Below are positions 12,301-20,471 of a DNA stretch of 64,000 nucleotides, piece by piece. Position 1 is the stretch's first letter; each line of letters opens with the position of its first letter. Origin of the DNA: Rugalucina vietnamica (lineage: Eukaryota; Mollusca; Bivalvia; Lucinida; Lucinidae). Both the position numbers and the translations under genes were made by a program. The notes beneath the pieces were generated by a model. It was not told where the DNA came from. It did no database searches and saw only the letters and a list, made by a program, of their open reading frames with translations. The stretch spans positions 8,162,006-8,226,005 of the forward strand of contig OZ024877.1 of the NCBI GenBank assembly GCA_964017185.1, read 5' to 3'.

Positions 12301-14328
12301 GAGCAAGGCATATTTCTCTGTGAAGTACTGGTTAGATATACTCTGAAAGCAATGGCTCCATTCTGACGTGACTGGAAAATTGTTGATTGGAATGTTAAGC
12401 TTTAACTATAACAAACCACCAGCAGGCCAATTAGCAATAAGATATGAGCCACCTCGTGGGAAAACCAACAATCTGCATAGGCGAAAACAAAGGCGCAGAT
12501 CAGCTTCGCAGTAACTGCGAAGCTGATCATCGCCTTTGTTTTCGCTACTCAGATAGTACAATTCCTCTTCTACTTAAATCCAAAATTTCAAGCTTCTAGC
12601 CTGCTTCTGTGGCTGTACAGCTCAATTTGTGTCGGACCTGTTTGGAAACCACATTGTTGGTTTTCTCACGAGGCGGCACTGTAATTTTTTGGGGGAGTTT
12701 ACACATACTAATAGTGTTTCTATTTGTTAGTTTATTGCTTTTGTGGTATTATTTTTCCCACAGGTGGTCTCCCAGGAAAGAAGGGACTAAACCTGATGTA
12801 TTATAAAGATGGCAGAATTGTAAATCTTGGAGGAAAAACATCAGTCCAATGTCAAGCAGGGGTAAGCAATATATTGTAAAATATATTTAGATTGGGATGT
12901 CAAAACACTCTCAATGTTAATGTTGCATCTGTAAACAGAATAAATGATTAAGGTTCAGGCCTAGAAAAATCCACACGTCCGCTCGTATTTACGAGTGAAA
13001 GTTCGATACGGGCGAGTGGAAATTTACCCTGGCTCGCCCGACAGGACGAGTAGCATTTTCGGGACTGACTCGAGGCAGTAAATGTCCGTAAATGCAAAAT
13101 CAGCTGAAGATTTTGTTTCCGATTGTCAACCGGATGTTTGCACTACGTCACTAGTCCGCAGTAAATGAAATTCAATAAAATCCGGTACATGGTCCAAATA
13201 CCGGAAAGCATTGGTCATTTTATTCACGGCACGCCGTACTATCGAGACTTAAGACGTCCCAGGTTTTATCTCCATGTGATAAAACGGCTTACACAAAAAG
13301 TCAAATAATCGAGAATTTCCATTTTGATATCGGAAGTAGACAAAAAAAATGTCGAAAAAGGGCGACATTAGTTTTTGATGATTTTTGTCTCTTTTGAAAT
13401 CCATATTTTAAGGACAAGTGCACCAGCAGTAAGGACGAGTGAAAATTGTTTACAACTCGCCCCACAGGACGAGTAGGTCCTCAGAAAAATTTCTAGGCCT
13501 GAGGTTGGGGGTTCCTCTGGCTGCACCATTCCGGTCATAATTAGTATTCATAGCAATTTCACATGTCTCATCACAACTATTTGGGTTGGATCCCTACATA
13601 GGTCAGATGGAATTAAGCCAAGTTCACGCAAGGCTTGAAAAAAAAACACAAAAAAAACAAACAAACTCACATTCCCGACAGGATTCGAACACAGAACCTC
13701 CTAGACAAAAATCCAGTGTTCTTACCACTGAGCCAAGGAGCCAACACTCTGGCACAGTATGTAAAAGCAAATGATATTGAGTGAATGGAGAGGCAATGAT
13801 TTTGTTTGTTTGAATTGATGCTTTACAGTGTAGTCAACAGCTAAGGCAATGTCGGGACGTTGTCTCCATTTTATGGGACTTTATAACCCAAAATGAAGAT
13901 GTTATGACATCCAACAAGTGCTTGAAATATAACCATCCAACTAAGCCGCAAAATGCTTATGCATATGGATGGTTTGACTTGACTTGAACCATGTTTCCTG
14001 GACAGGCTTTGACAAGAGCGGTTAACCAGTAATCAGATGATCAGTCAGTAGCTTATAAGCTTTACCTGGAGGCACAAGCAGCCCATCTATTTCTTTATGT
14101 CCCAATGGGTAGGGGCCCGAAAGGCAATGGTACATAACACTTGTATGTATTTTCCAGGACATTTTCCTGTTACAAACTCCAGGTGGAGGTGGGTTTGGAA
14201 AGTTAGAGGATGTAGCTTCAGAACCTGACAGAAAAAGAAAGAAACTAGATAAAGATACATCTAGTGTTTCAACAACAGTGGGACGGGGCAGTGTTTATGA
14301 TTATCAGAGGGCTCAGGAATCAGTGTAG
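238..14328 (+). CDS. OPLAH: 5-oxoprolinase (ATP-hydrolysing), C-terminal half, 13 exons
   Basis: OPLAH opens 5-oxo-L-proline to L-glutamate with ATP hydrolysis, in the cytosol, as part of the gamma-glutamyl (glutathione) cycle. Thirteen exons join in frame with GT-AG borders: 238-348, 696-797, 1301-1475, 6852-6961, 7399-7473, 7948-8094, 8491-8625, 9169-9318, 9911-9985, 10344-10426, 11622-11782, 12764-12861 and 14158-14328. They total 1593 nt, 530 codons plus TAG. The protein is the HyuB-like half: [33 protein letters not shown] (metal-site region), [81 protein letters not shown] and TPGGGGFG. The C terminus ends [10 protein letters not shown], very like vertebrate OPLAH. The full protein is about 1290 aa, so the HyuA half lies upstream of the window. 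No frameshift or stop is seen. Introns are loaded with mobile DNA. I am very sure of family and orientation; splice choices rest on frame and conservation, not transcripts. Confidence 0.96.
696..797 (+). CDS. OPLAH: OPLAH exon ([13 protein letters not shown]...TVITP)
   Basis: The acceptor is ttatttcag and the donor CCA|GTATGT. It is 102 nt, phase 0, and encodes the conserved [19 protein letters not shown] stretch. It is too short to show as an ATG-initiated ORF. Confidence 0.93.
910..1060 (-). repeat. SINE-like family S fragment in OPLAH intron
   Basis: The words 'tgggtgcctccatgcagagcttac' (in part) and 'gactgcctgagtactaatt' match the copy at 41690-41910 (cgcctgagtactgatta). It lies between OPLAH exons. 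Both ends are decayed. Confidence 0.4.
1301..1475 (+). CDS. OPLAH: OPLAH exon ([11 protein letters not shown]...GGVFQEE)
   Basis: The acceptor is aaatttcag and the donor GAGGAAG|GTTGGT. It is 175 nt, ends in phase 1, and carries the family signature [19 protein letters not shown]. The leftover G joins CT of the exon at 6852 to make Ala (EE-A-VT), as in vertebrate OPLAH (QEEAVTEAL). Confidence 0.94.
1476..2003 (+). other. OPLAH intron before the array, unique sequence
   Basis: This AT-rich intron sequence follows the donor at 1476. I see no coding potential, tandem structure or recognisable mobile element before the first exon-like copy at 2004. Confidence 0.6.
2004..2155 (+). pseudogene. Two degenerate copies of the OPLAH exon (5' edge of array)
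   Basis: At about 2008 a copy (tttgtag|CTGTGACTGTAGCC...) is cut off after the sequence for APSQ. At about 2063 a longer copy encodes [16 protein letters not shown]-type text through [11 protein letters not shown], nearly the whole exon. Its end (CTCAAGTTGTAATAG) has lost the GTAAAG donor and runs into a stop. It may be an ancestral or displaced exon copy. Neither copy can replace the exon at 6852. Confidence 0.75.
2176..6490 (+). repeat. 95-bp tandem array derived from an OPLAH exon and its splice acceptor
   Basis: There are about 45 head-to-tail units with a 95-bp period (for example, the word TATAGTCTG at 3361, 3456 and 3551). Each unit is a pyrimidine-rich acceptor (tctctcttactag) followed by about 71 nt homologous to the 5' part of the exon at 6852, encoding [15 protein letters not shown] and SDN. 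It then closes with GTATAG, an in-frame TAG, leading into the next acceptor. The exon's 3' half and donor are absent. Most units are near-identical. Variants include a 13-bp deletion (about 2470, 2750, 4700) and a shorter 'CAATGCCTGGCAG' form (about 3227, 3783). It lies wholly inside the OPLAH intron 1476-6851. The 24-nt gap between exon-like parts is too short to be an intron, so the units are not serial coding exons. Confidence 0.95.
6491..6851 (+). repeat. Longer, divergent exon-derived units at 3' edge of array
   Basis: Three units of about 115-125 bp (acceptors near 6492, 6605 and 6736) keep more of the exon (through CAGTGATCTCAAGGCTAATAA) than the 95-bp units. They differ more from one another and lack the GTAAAG donor. 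They end in the acceptor ctctccctag of the true exon at 6852, so they look like older steps between exon and satellite. Confidence 0.85.
6852..6961 (+). CDS. OPLAH: OPLAH exon, parent of the satellite ([12 protein letters not shown]...AANQK)
   Basis: The acceptor is tctctccctag and the donor AAAAG|GTAAAG. It is 110 nt, entered in phase 1 and left in phase 0. It is the only copy of this exon in the window with both a full coding part ([21 protein letters not shown]) and a good donor, so it is taken as the functional one. Confidence 0.92.
7399..7473 (+). CDS. OPLAH: OPLAH exon ([25 protein letters not shown])
   Basis: The acceptor is ccacaacag and the donor CAG|GTATGG. It is 75 nt, phase 0. 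A MITE begins only about 20 bp downstream of the donor. Confidence 0.93.
7493..7726. mobile_element. MITE family 1, full copy with 4-bp target duplication
   Basis: Terminal inverted repeats of about 27 bp read GAGCCGCC...GGGAAAACCAACAAT from each end. A central palindrome pairs GCAGATCAGCTTCGCGG with CCGCGAAGCTGATCAGCG. ATTT flanks both sides (7489-7492 and 7727-7730). There is no ORF. It is the best-preserved of seven copies here (others near 8247, 9351, 12446, 14626, 19410 and 49462). Confidence 0.9.
7948..8094 (+). CDS. OPLAH: OPLAH exon ([11 protein letters not shown]...RVDIDEST)
   Basis: The acceptor is aatcttacag and the donor ACA|GTAAGT. It is 147 nt, phase 0, and encodes the [15 protein letters not shown] stretch. 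Confidence 0.93.
8247..8466. mobile_element. MITE family 1, diverged copy
   Basis: Ends 'tcatgagaaaacca' and 'ttttctcatgacgtggct' are inverted. The internal GCAGATCAG / GATCAGTGCCTTTG palindrome is weak but recognisable. It stops about 25 bp short of the acceptor of the next exon (8491). Confidence 0.75.
8491..8625 (+). CDS. OPLAH: OPLAH exon ([21 protein letters not shown]...)
   Basis: The acceptor is atctttccag and the donor CAG|GTAAAG. It is 135 nt, phase 0. It holds the highly conserved [19 protein letters not shown] stretch. Confidence 0.94.
9024..9079 (+). pseudogene. Partial duplicate of the next OPLAH exon with its acceptor
   Basis: The text ctgatcatgtttcag|GGTTGTCTGAAACCAGT, then GTGATCATACCCCAGTGCAG, copies the acceptor and first about 40 nt of the exon at 9169, shifted by 130 bp. 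It then diverges, with no donor and a TAG soon after. Like the 95-bp array, it is an acceptor plus exon 5' end without the 3' end. Confidence 0.85.
9169..9318 (+). CDS. OPLAH: OPLAH exon ([20 protein letters not shown]...)
   Basis: The acceptor is catgttttag and the donor CAG|GTTTGT. It is 150 nt, phase 0, with the conserved [18 protein letters not shown]. Confidence 0.94.
9351..9526. mobile_element. MITE family 1, shortened copy
   Basis: It retains the central palindrome (CAAAGATGCTGATTAAC ... GTGCAGCTGATCAGCATC) and the right half (ctgacctggttgaaaacc). It starts about 30 bp after the splice donor at 9319. Confidence 0.7.
9685..9860 (-). repeat. SINE-like family S copy in OPLAH intron
   Basis: It contains 'gatgggctgcttgtgcctcc', 'catgacatctcaatg' and 'gacatgaccatagctgttga', the reverse of words in the long copy at 13802-14118. 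No target duplication was seen. Confidence 0.7.
9911..9985 (+). CDS. OPLAH: OPLAH exon ([13 protein letters not shown]...VAGGAGA)
   Basis: The acceptor is tgcattctag and the donor GCA|GTAAGT. It is 75 nt, phase 0; [11 protein letters not shown] is a family signature. Confidence 0.94.
10344..10426 (+). CDS. OPLAH: OPLAH exon ([21 protein letters not shown]...)
   Basis: The acceptor is ccattgtag and the donor AGAAG|GTAGAT. It is 83 nt and ends in phase 2; the split Arg codon is completed by A at 11622. Confidence 0.94.
10724..10795 (+). repeat. tRNA-derived SINE head
   Basis: GGTAGTCTAGTGTTTAGTG resembles a tRNA D arm or A box, and GGGGTTCAAAGG a B box, about 45 nt apart. The body is cut off by the MITE starting at 10801. 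It is not a foldable tRNA gene. Confidence 0.5.
10801..11074. mobile_element. MITE family 2 (foldback), copy A
   Basis: The terminal inverted repeats are CATTACGGAAACATGCCC and the reverse complement of ATGTTTTCCTGATG. The central dyad is 'acaatgtgggtacacgttag' against 'taaaaagtacccacaatcta'. The family hallmark is a palindrome around CCGCCTCGCCGAGGCGG between copies of 'acccacaatctatgttttg'. Eight copies occur in the window. Confidence 0.85.
11622..11782 (+). CDS. OPLAH: OPLAH exon ([18 protein letters not shown]...)
   Basis: The acceptor is cttctgcag and the donor CATG|GTAATG. It is 161 nt, entered in phase 2 and left in phase 1. It carries GGDGVVREY and [14 protein letters not shown]. Confidence 0.94.
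11969..12210. mobile_element. MITE family 3 (foldback), copy 1
   Basis: The ends pair GCCAGTTGTTCAAA with TTTGAACAACTGGC. Long inner arms (acaaatacactgttatttt / aaaataacagtgtatttgt, and tgagaatcctttgca / tgcaaaggattctca) form almost one continuous hairpin. There is no ORF. A second copy is at 15760-16008. Confidence 0.88.
12446..12677. mobile_element. MITE family 1 copy
   Basis: Left end GAGCCACCTCGTGGGAAAACC and right end GGTTTTCTCACGAGGCGGC are inverted. The central palindrome is GCGCAGATCAGCTTCGCAG / CTGCGAAGCTGATCATCGC. It lies in the intron before the exon at 12764. Confidence 0.85.
12764..12861 (+). CDS. OPLAH: OPLAH exon ([17 protein letters not shown]...)
   Basis: The acceptor is ttcccacag and the donor GGG|GTAAGC. 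It is 98 nt, entered in phase 1 and left in phase 0; [13 protein letters not shown] is conserved. Confidence 0.94.
12956..13501. mobile_element. 546-bp MITE with 5-bp target duplication
   Basis: The termini CAGGCCTAGAAA and TTTCTAGGCCTG are perfectly inverted. AGGTT flanks both sides (12951-12955 and 13502-13506). Subterminal GACGAGT/ACTCGTC words recur (about 12976, 13040, 13430, 13470). No ORF was found. Confidence 0.88.
13671..13742 (-). repeat. tRNA-derived SINE head
   Basis: On the minus strand TGGCTCAGTGG is a perfect A box and GTTCGAATCC a perfect B-box core, with tRNA-like spacing. The acceptor stem does not pair well and A/C-rich low-complexity sequence follows, so it is a SINE head rather than a tRNA gene. 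The likely body continues down to about 13510. Confidence 0.7.
13802..14118 (+). repeat. SINE-like family S, longest copy
   Basis: It begins with a GTTT-rich stretch and 'gaattgatgctttacag', then 'tcaacagctaaggcaatgtc', 'cagtaatcagatgatc' and 'cctggaggcacaagcagccc'. The same words in the same order are at 43815-44165. Eight further partial copies occur in both orientations. I found no convincing pol III boxes inside it. Confidence 0.8.
14158..14328 (+). CDS. OPLAH: OPLAH terminal exon ([14 protein letters not shown]...stop)
   Basis: The acceptor is tattttccag. It is 171 nt including TAG at 14326-14328. [12 protein letters not shown] is followed by a lineage-variable basic stretch (RKRKKLDK) and the conserved end [13 protein letters not shown]. 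Confidence 0.95.
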   Translation, partial: DIFLLQTPGGGGFGKLEDVASEPDRKRKKLDKDTSSVSTTVGRGSVYDYQRAQESV

Positions 14329-14390
14329 CAAGTCTGGGTTTTGAGGTGGATATAGGTTATGATATGAGCAGCTTTAGAAACACACCAGTA

Positions 14391-14620
14391 TCACACTGTA
14401 TTAGCAGCAAGGTGGAACGTGTGATTTTATACAAAAATGCGTTCCCGACTGCCAAAAAAAAGGTGTTTTAGATTGCCAAAAAGCACCTGTTGCTAATGGA
14501 GAACATTTAATTTACATTCTATATCGTCATTTTGGCAATCAGAAACACCCTTTTTTGGCAATGTAGAACTCTTTTTGTTGATCAAAATGGTTGTTTGTGA
14601 TTGCCGCTAATATGGTGTGA
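14391..14620. mobile_element. Foldback MITE family 5, just downstream of OPLAH
   Basis: The ends TCACACTGTATTAGCAGCAA and TTGCCGCTAATATGGTGTGA are inverted. The inner 'attgccaaaaagcacc' is echoed as 'ggcaatcagaaacacc'. A short GTA flank on each side may be a target duplication. It lies about 60 bp after the OPLAH stop and may sit in the 3' UTR. Confidence 0.7.
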
Positions 14621-14625
14621 GTATG

Positions 14626-14808
14626 CATAGGCAAAAACAAATATGCAGATAAGTGCACAGCTGATCAGCATCTTTGTTTTCGCTACACAAATAGTACAAC
14701 CCCTCTTCTTCCTCAATCAGAAATAACAAGCTTCTAGCCTGCTTCTGTGACTGTACAGGCTAGTTTGTGTTGGACCTGTTCAAAAACCCAAAGTGTTGGT
14801 TTTCTCAT
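14626..14808. mobile_element. MITE family 1, truncated copy
   Basis: It starts inside the family at 'gcataggcaaaaacaaatat', keeps the GATCAGCATCTTTGTTTTCGC arm and ends 'gttggttttctcatg'. The left terminus is missing. Confidence 0.75.
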
Positions 14809-14872
14809 GCTTTCAGACTTTCAGAAACACTTTAAACTATGTGTAGTGTCCCTACTACAGTATGGTGGCTCT

Positions 14873-15147
14873 CATCTGGATGATGTCTGTGTAATATATA
14901 CCCCCTATACCCCACTTTTATATAGCAAAACTGGGGTATGCAGGGGTATAACTATTTTTCTTATTTTTGCTTCAAAACATAGATTGTGGGTGCTCGTTAG
15001 AACTGCCTCAGTGAGGCGGTTCTAACGTGTACTCACAATCTATGTTTTGAGCAAAAATAAGAAAAATAAAAAAAAATTCTATTTAAAATTTTCAATTTTT
15101 ACAACTTAGGAAAAATCTGTTTATTACATGGGCATGTTTTTGTAATG
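14873..15147. mobile_element. MITE family 2, copy B
   Basis: It is oriented opposite to copy A: 'gtaatatatacccc...tatagcaaaactgggg' comes first and 'catgggcatgtttttgtaatg' last. The central palindrome is AACTGCCTCAGTGAGGCGGTT. It faces copy C, about 40 bp away. Confidence 0.85.
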
Positions 15148-15189
15148 ATTGTCTATAATCACAATCAGGGTATAGCAGTGTATTTAAAG

Positions 15190-15468
15190 CATTATAAAAA
15201 CTTGCCCATGCAATATACAGAGTTTTTTTTCAGCTGTAAAAATTGAAAATTTCACCAGAGCAATTTTGATATTTTTAATATTTTTGCTCAAAACATAGAT
15301 TGTGGGTACACGTTAGAACCGCCTCGCCGAGGCGGTTCTAACGAGTAACCACAATCTATGTTTTGAAGCAAAAATAAGAAAAATAGGTATACCCCTGCAT
15401 ACCCCAGTTTTGCTATATAAAAGTGGGGTTCAAGGGGATATACATTACACGGACATGTTTTCCTGATG
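15190..15468. mobile_element. MITE family 2, copy C
   Basis: It runs from CATTATAAAAACTTGCCC to ATGTTTTCCTGATG with a near-perfect central palindrome, AACCGCCTCGCCGAGGCGG. With copy B it makes a back-to-back inverted pair. Confidence 0.88.
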
Positions 15469-15541
15469 GGAACATATAATTTATAAACCCTTACTGTCCA
15501 CTTTACTTAAAACCGAAACTATGGTGTAATCGGGACACTCA

Positions 15542-16620
15542 GTTTTAGCTCACCTGAGCAGAAGGCTCATAGGTGAGCGTATAGGATTGGCATGCTCTGG
15601 TGCTGTTTTTGTCATCATTGTCATCCACACTTTTCAAACATCTCCTGTGAAACTTTTGGGCCAATCAAAGGCAAACTCTATTTGGAGCATCCTTAAGAAT
15701 GGAGAAAGAATGTTCATATAATAATAAATGGTGCAGTGCACATGAGCAAAAGTGCCACCAGGGCTTAGTTGTTCAAAACTTCGTTAGCTTAATGCTGTCA
15801 TTAAGGCTTGGTTAAAGCCTCAATTTGTTAACTATATATCGACTTCAAAAGCAAATACACTGTTATTTTTTTTTTATAAAATATGAGAATCCTTTGCATT
15901 GCATTTTATCCAACAAAAAACAAAAACACAGTGTATTTGAAATATTCATGTTTGAAATTTTGACAAATCGTTAACTATCGATGTTGTTAATTTTGAACAA
16001 CTGGGCCCAGAGCTGTAAGTAGCCTTTAAAAATCTTCTTCTCCAGAACTGGAAGGCCTATGATTTTGAAAATTAGCATGAAGCATTTAGGAATGGAGCTC
16101 TACACAGTTTATATAAATCATAACCCTTGAACTTTTTTATGGCACGGTAAACTTAGGTTGAATTGGGAAAATATGTAAAATGCCATTTAATGGGGGAAAC
16201 ATTCTTAGAATATGCAAATGGACAGAAAAATTATGTTTGAAAATTTTGGTCCCAGGGGTTGTCTGCTCAGGCTTCGAGGCTATATATATGCATATTTCCA
16301 GAACATTTAAACATCTCCAAAACAGCTTAGCCAGTCCAAGCAAAATTTCATATGAAGCAACCTCGCAAAAGGAGAAGAAATGTTTATATAAATGATCCAG
16401 GCTACTTGACCATTATAATTATGGCCACCTGATGGCCACAAATAGCATAATCCTTTAAAATTTTTTATATTGGTATAGTGAATGGGGAAAATTGGTATAG
16501 TATCATTTAATTGGGAAGCATTGCAATAAATTGACAAATAGACAGAAGATTATGTGCATGTTCTTTGCCCAAGGTTGGCCCAGGGCTATGCACAAGGACA
16601 TGGATTCAAGTATACAGTAT
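15542..16620 (+). repeat. TTAGCTCACCTGAG-family element, copy 1
   Basis: It opens with TTTTAGCTCACCTGAGCAG and a hairpin (CTCACCTGAG...CTCATAGGTGAG). Family words follow (ccacacttttcaaacatc, 'ggccaatcaaag', 'cagaactggaaggcc'). It is interrupted by the MITE at 15760-16008. It is not coding; reading frames here are accidental. Confidence 0.7.
15760..16008. mobile_element. MITE family 3, copy 2 (nested)
   Basis: The ends are GGGCTTAGTTGTTCAAAA and TTTTGAACAACTGGGCCC. The inner arms 'aaatacactgttattttt' and 'aaaaacacagtgtatttga' are conserved with copy 1. Confidence 0.85.
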
Positions 16621-16862
16621 ATCTCAGAAGGTAGTGTCTTTATATTAAACAGAAAATAACCAGAATGTTTGTTTTCACTGTGTGGCTTGATTGCTAGTCA
16701 TAATTATAAAATGAAATACCTCATATGATAATTGAAGGAATAGCCAACATGATTTGTACCAGTATGTTGTTTGATTAAGCTCATGTCATATGATATCTCC
16801 CTATTTCGAAGGGGTCTTTTTTTTCAACAAATATTCGTATTTAGAATTTCTTTACATATTTT

Positions 16863-18690
16863 TTAGCTCACCTGAGCCGAAGGCTCACAGGTGAGCTTAT
16901 AGTATAGTGGTCGAGCCGGTGTCCGTGCATCGTCCGTCGTCGTCAACATTTTCAAACGACTTTTCCTCTGAAGCTGCCAGGCCGAATCTTTTCATATTTC
17001 ACATATAGCATCTACAGGTGGGGGGAACGAATATTGTGCTTTTTATTTCGATCGGATAAGAACTGTGGTTGCTATGGCAACTTATGCTTCCCATAGACTT
17101 ATAATGGAGAAAAGTGAAAATTGCCTATTTTTGCTGTCTTGTTTGAGATATTTCAATTTTGTTTTTGCAGAAATGTTTATTGAGTAGTCCTCTACGTTTC
17201 ATGTGACTTTTGTCCTAATCCTTCATTTTGATTGGTTGCAGGGGCCCCATACAGGGCAAAATTTCGAAAAACATTCAAAAATCTTCTTCTCAGAAACTGT
17301 CAAGGGGATGAAGCCTATACTTTGTATACATGTTCCTGACAGTGGCCTCTACATAATTTGTGTTTTTTATTCCAGGCGGATAAGAACTCTGGTTGCTATG
17401 GCAACTTAAAGTTTCCATAGACTTATAATGGGAAAATTGGAAATCGGCTATTTTTCCGCTAAAATTGCAGACACTTGAATTTTGTTTTTGCAGAAATGTT
17501 TATTGAGTAGTGTTTGACGTTTCTTGCGAGTTTTATCCTAATCCTTTATTTTGATTGGTTGCTGGGGCCCCATAAAGGGCAAAATTTTGAAAAAAAAACA
17601 AAACAAAAAAAAAACATTCAAAAATCTTCTCCTCAGAAACTGTTAAGTGGATGAATCCTGTACTTTGTATACATGTTCCTGACAGTAGCCTCTACATAAT
17701 TTGTGTTTTTTATTCCAGTCGGATTAGAACTCTGGTTGCTATGGTAACTTTAAGTTTCCATAGACTTATAATGGGAAAAGTGGAAATTAGCTATTTTTTG
17801 AAAACTATTGCAGCCTGAGATCTGAAAAGTGGTAGATGCAAACAACTAATGGATTAGATGAAGGTATATGATTAATTTAGGTCAAGGTCATCTCTTGACC
17901 TTGGCCGGTCTGTCGTCCATACACACTTTTCAAAGATTTTTTTCTCTGAAACCACTTGGCCAATCAAAGCCAAATTTTATATGGAGCATCTTTAGGAAGT
18001 GGGAACCAATGTGTATATAAGTAATGCAGGTCACATGACCAAGATGGCCGCCATGCCCATATATGGTAAAAACCATTAAAATATCTTCTTCTCCAGAACT
18101 GGTCAACCGATTTCAACGAAACTTTGCATGAAGTATGGATGACTCAAGTACTACAATGTATATATAAAACATGACCCTGTGGTGACCTTGACCTATTTTA
18201 TGGCAAGGTCAACATAGGTTGTCAATGCATTTGAATGGGAAAAACTTTTAAAATGTCATTTTAAGTGAAAGTCTTGCAGGAAATGGGCAGTAGGACTGAA
18301 GTTTAATGATTCTGAAAAAAAAATGGACCCCAGGAGCCCATCTGCTTTTAAAATGTTATTTTTTGAAAACTATTGCAGCCTGAGAACTGAAAAGTGATAG
18401 ATGCAAACAACTGATAGAGTAGATGAAGGTATGTGATTAATGTAGGTAAAGGTCGATTTTGGAAACATAGGCAAACATGGAAACATGGGAAAAAGTGACA
18501 ACAAGGTCTCGGGTAAGCATTTACAGGACCAATGATCCTATGGAAACCATTGCAGCCATAGGCCTGAAACTTGACCAAGATGACCGTCATACCCATATAT
18601 GGAAAAAAAACAACACTTTGTCCAGTGACTGTACTTGTTGACTCTCAGGTGAGCGATCGTTGCCCTTGGGCTACTTGTTGTATATCTCTA
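16863..18690 (+). repeat. TTAGCTCACCTGAG-family element, copy 2
   Basis: It starts TTTTTTAGCTCACCTGAGCC with the hairpin CTCACCTGAGCCGAAGGCTC / CAGGTGAGC, and ends 'ctcaggtgagcgatcg'. Inside, a unit of about 325-340 bp repeats imperfectly: GGTTGCTATGGCAACTT at 17067 and 17391, and GGTTGCTATGGTAACTT at 17733. The 18.0-kb part matches the 457-bp units at 35.5 kb. It is non-coding. Confidence 0.8.
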
Positions 18691-19405
18691 TATTCAGATC
18701 TGCCTACCAAATATCATTCTAGAATTTCATTTTGTATTAAATCAATATGTTGGAAAGGAAGTTTCCATATTTGAAGATATTTATACATTCCCATTTGATG
18801 GGGAATTTTGTTGTGTTCAGCTGTCTGCGTTTATGTACATGCCAGTGTAAAACAGAGGAATATTACTGATGACATGGAAATCTAAAACGACGTTGAAATG
18901 AAAAAAATTTACATTTATAATAAATTGCAAGTGCAGTAATCAAAAGAGTATTCTGTTCAACCTTTAATTTCATATCAATATGTCCTTGTTATTGAATATT
19001 TTACATCCTTGATTAATAAGCTAATGATAAAATGGTAAAACATTTGTGATATTGAGTATGGGCGCTGGTGTTTATCATTCTGAACATTATTTTTGCTCAT
19101 TCATAATAACTTTGATCTTTACAAATCAGGTTTCATTGAATTTTATGCATGTAGTGTTTTGGTTTTATGTATATATTGATTCGTATTGTAGATGCATTGA
19201 ATATATTGAAACATGTACATTTGTGTTGAATTTATTTAAATTTTATATGGTTATGTAGTTTATATGGTTTTAGGTGCTATACAAGAATTAATGAAAAATA
19301 TATATATATGGATTATTTACCATGTAGATTGACTATTGAAGGATAAGCTACATGTAGTTGAAAATTGTCTTAAATTATCTTGTTATTCATTCCCCTTTGA
19401 GCATC
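18691..19405. other. AT-rich intergenic stretch
   Basis: I see no gene, mobile element end or tandem structure here, apart from a short (TA)n run near 19300. Confidence 0.5.
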
Positions 19406-19409
19406 ATAA

Positions 19410-19644
19410 GAGCTGCCGCATGGGAAAACCAACAATATGCATAGGCGAAAACAAAGACGCAGATCAGCTTCGCGGTAACCGCGAAGCTGATCAGCGCCTT
19501 TGTTTTCACTACACGGATAGTACAATTCCTCTTCTTTCTAAATCCAAAATTTCAAGCCTCTAGCCATCTTCTGTGACTGTACAGCCTGCTTTGTGTCGGA
19601 CCTTGTCAAAAACCCAAATTGTTGGTTTTCTCACGCACAGGCTC
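19410..19644. mobile_element. MITE family 1 copy with 4-bp target duplication
   Basis: It opens GAGCTGCCGCATGGGAAAACC and ends GGTTTTCTCACGCACAGGCTC. ATAA flanks both sides (19406-19409, 19645-19648). The central palindrome CAGATCAGCTTCGCGG / CCGCGAAGCTGATCAG is perfect. Confidence 0.88.
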
Positions 19645-20070
19645 ATAATAGCAACACCTGACCAAGTCCCACTTAAATCAGTCTATAATACATGTTTTAA
19701 CAAATATAGTGTTTCTGGGTCTCAAATATCCATTTTAGAATTGTCTACACTTTCATTAAAGAGAATCAAATCTCGTCACAGATTTTGCTTTTGAGAGATA
19801 CTCTGGTGATATTTAAAAGCACAAAAATCTGTCATACAACGGAAATGTGGTGGTACATGGTATATTGCATGCAGATTCCCATCTTTTGTTGCTGATATTT
19901 CTTTCAAGGAACTGCCATAGTGGCCCAGTCCGGTGAATACTCACTCAGACTTTTACCAATGGATCGTTATCCGCTACATATGACGAGTAACTGAATTCTA
20001 TCCCTGTGGCATTGTTTCGACACAGAACCCCTGTATTATAGTCGTAAGTATATTTTCAAGATACAACATT

Positions 20071-20236
20071 AGGAAAACATGTCCATGAAAAGTATACTCC
20101 CTTGAACTCCAACTTTTATATAGCAAATTGGGGTAAGCAGGGGTATACCTATTTTTCTTAACAAAGATTTTCTACTGAAAATTTTAAATTTTTACAACTG
20201 AAAAAATCTCTGTACATGTACATGTATATTGCATGG
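20071..20236. mobile_element. MITE family 2, copy D (no central palindrome)
   Basis: It runs from 'aggaaaacatgtccatg' through 'caacttttatatagcaaatt' and 'ggggtatacctatttttctt' to 'gtatattgcatgg'. The middle GAGGCGG palindrome has been lost. Confidence 0.7.
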
Positions 20237-20471
20237 TATAGTAGAACCATTCTCTTAGTCTTGGAATATAGAAAACAATATTTTAAATTGGCTGGTTATC
20301 AGCTACTCTGTCTGCTCTTTTCTGTGGTCATTTTTATGTATAAAGGAATTTAGGCGCTGATTCTGTACACTGCAACTAAGGCAGGTTCATTTGTTTTAGT
20401 TACCTTTTCATCATGCATGTGTATGTCGAATTTGCAATTGAAGACTTGGCAGAAGGCAGTTCATGTACCAT

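Noticed and set aside
13671-13742. Functional tRNA gene on the minus strand
   Set aside because: A and B boxes are perfect, but acceptor pairing is poor and repeat sequence follows directly.
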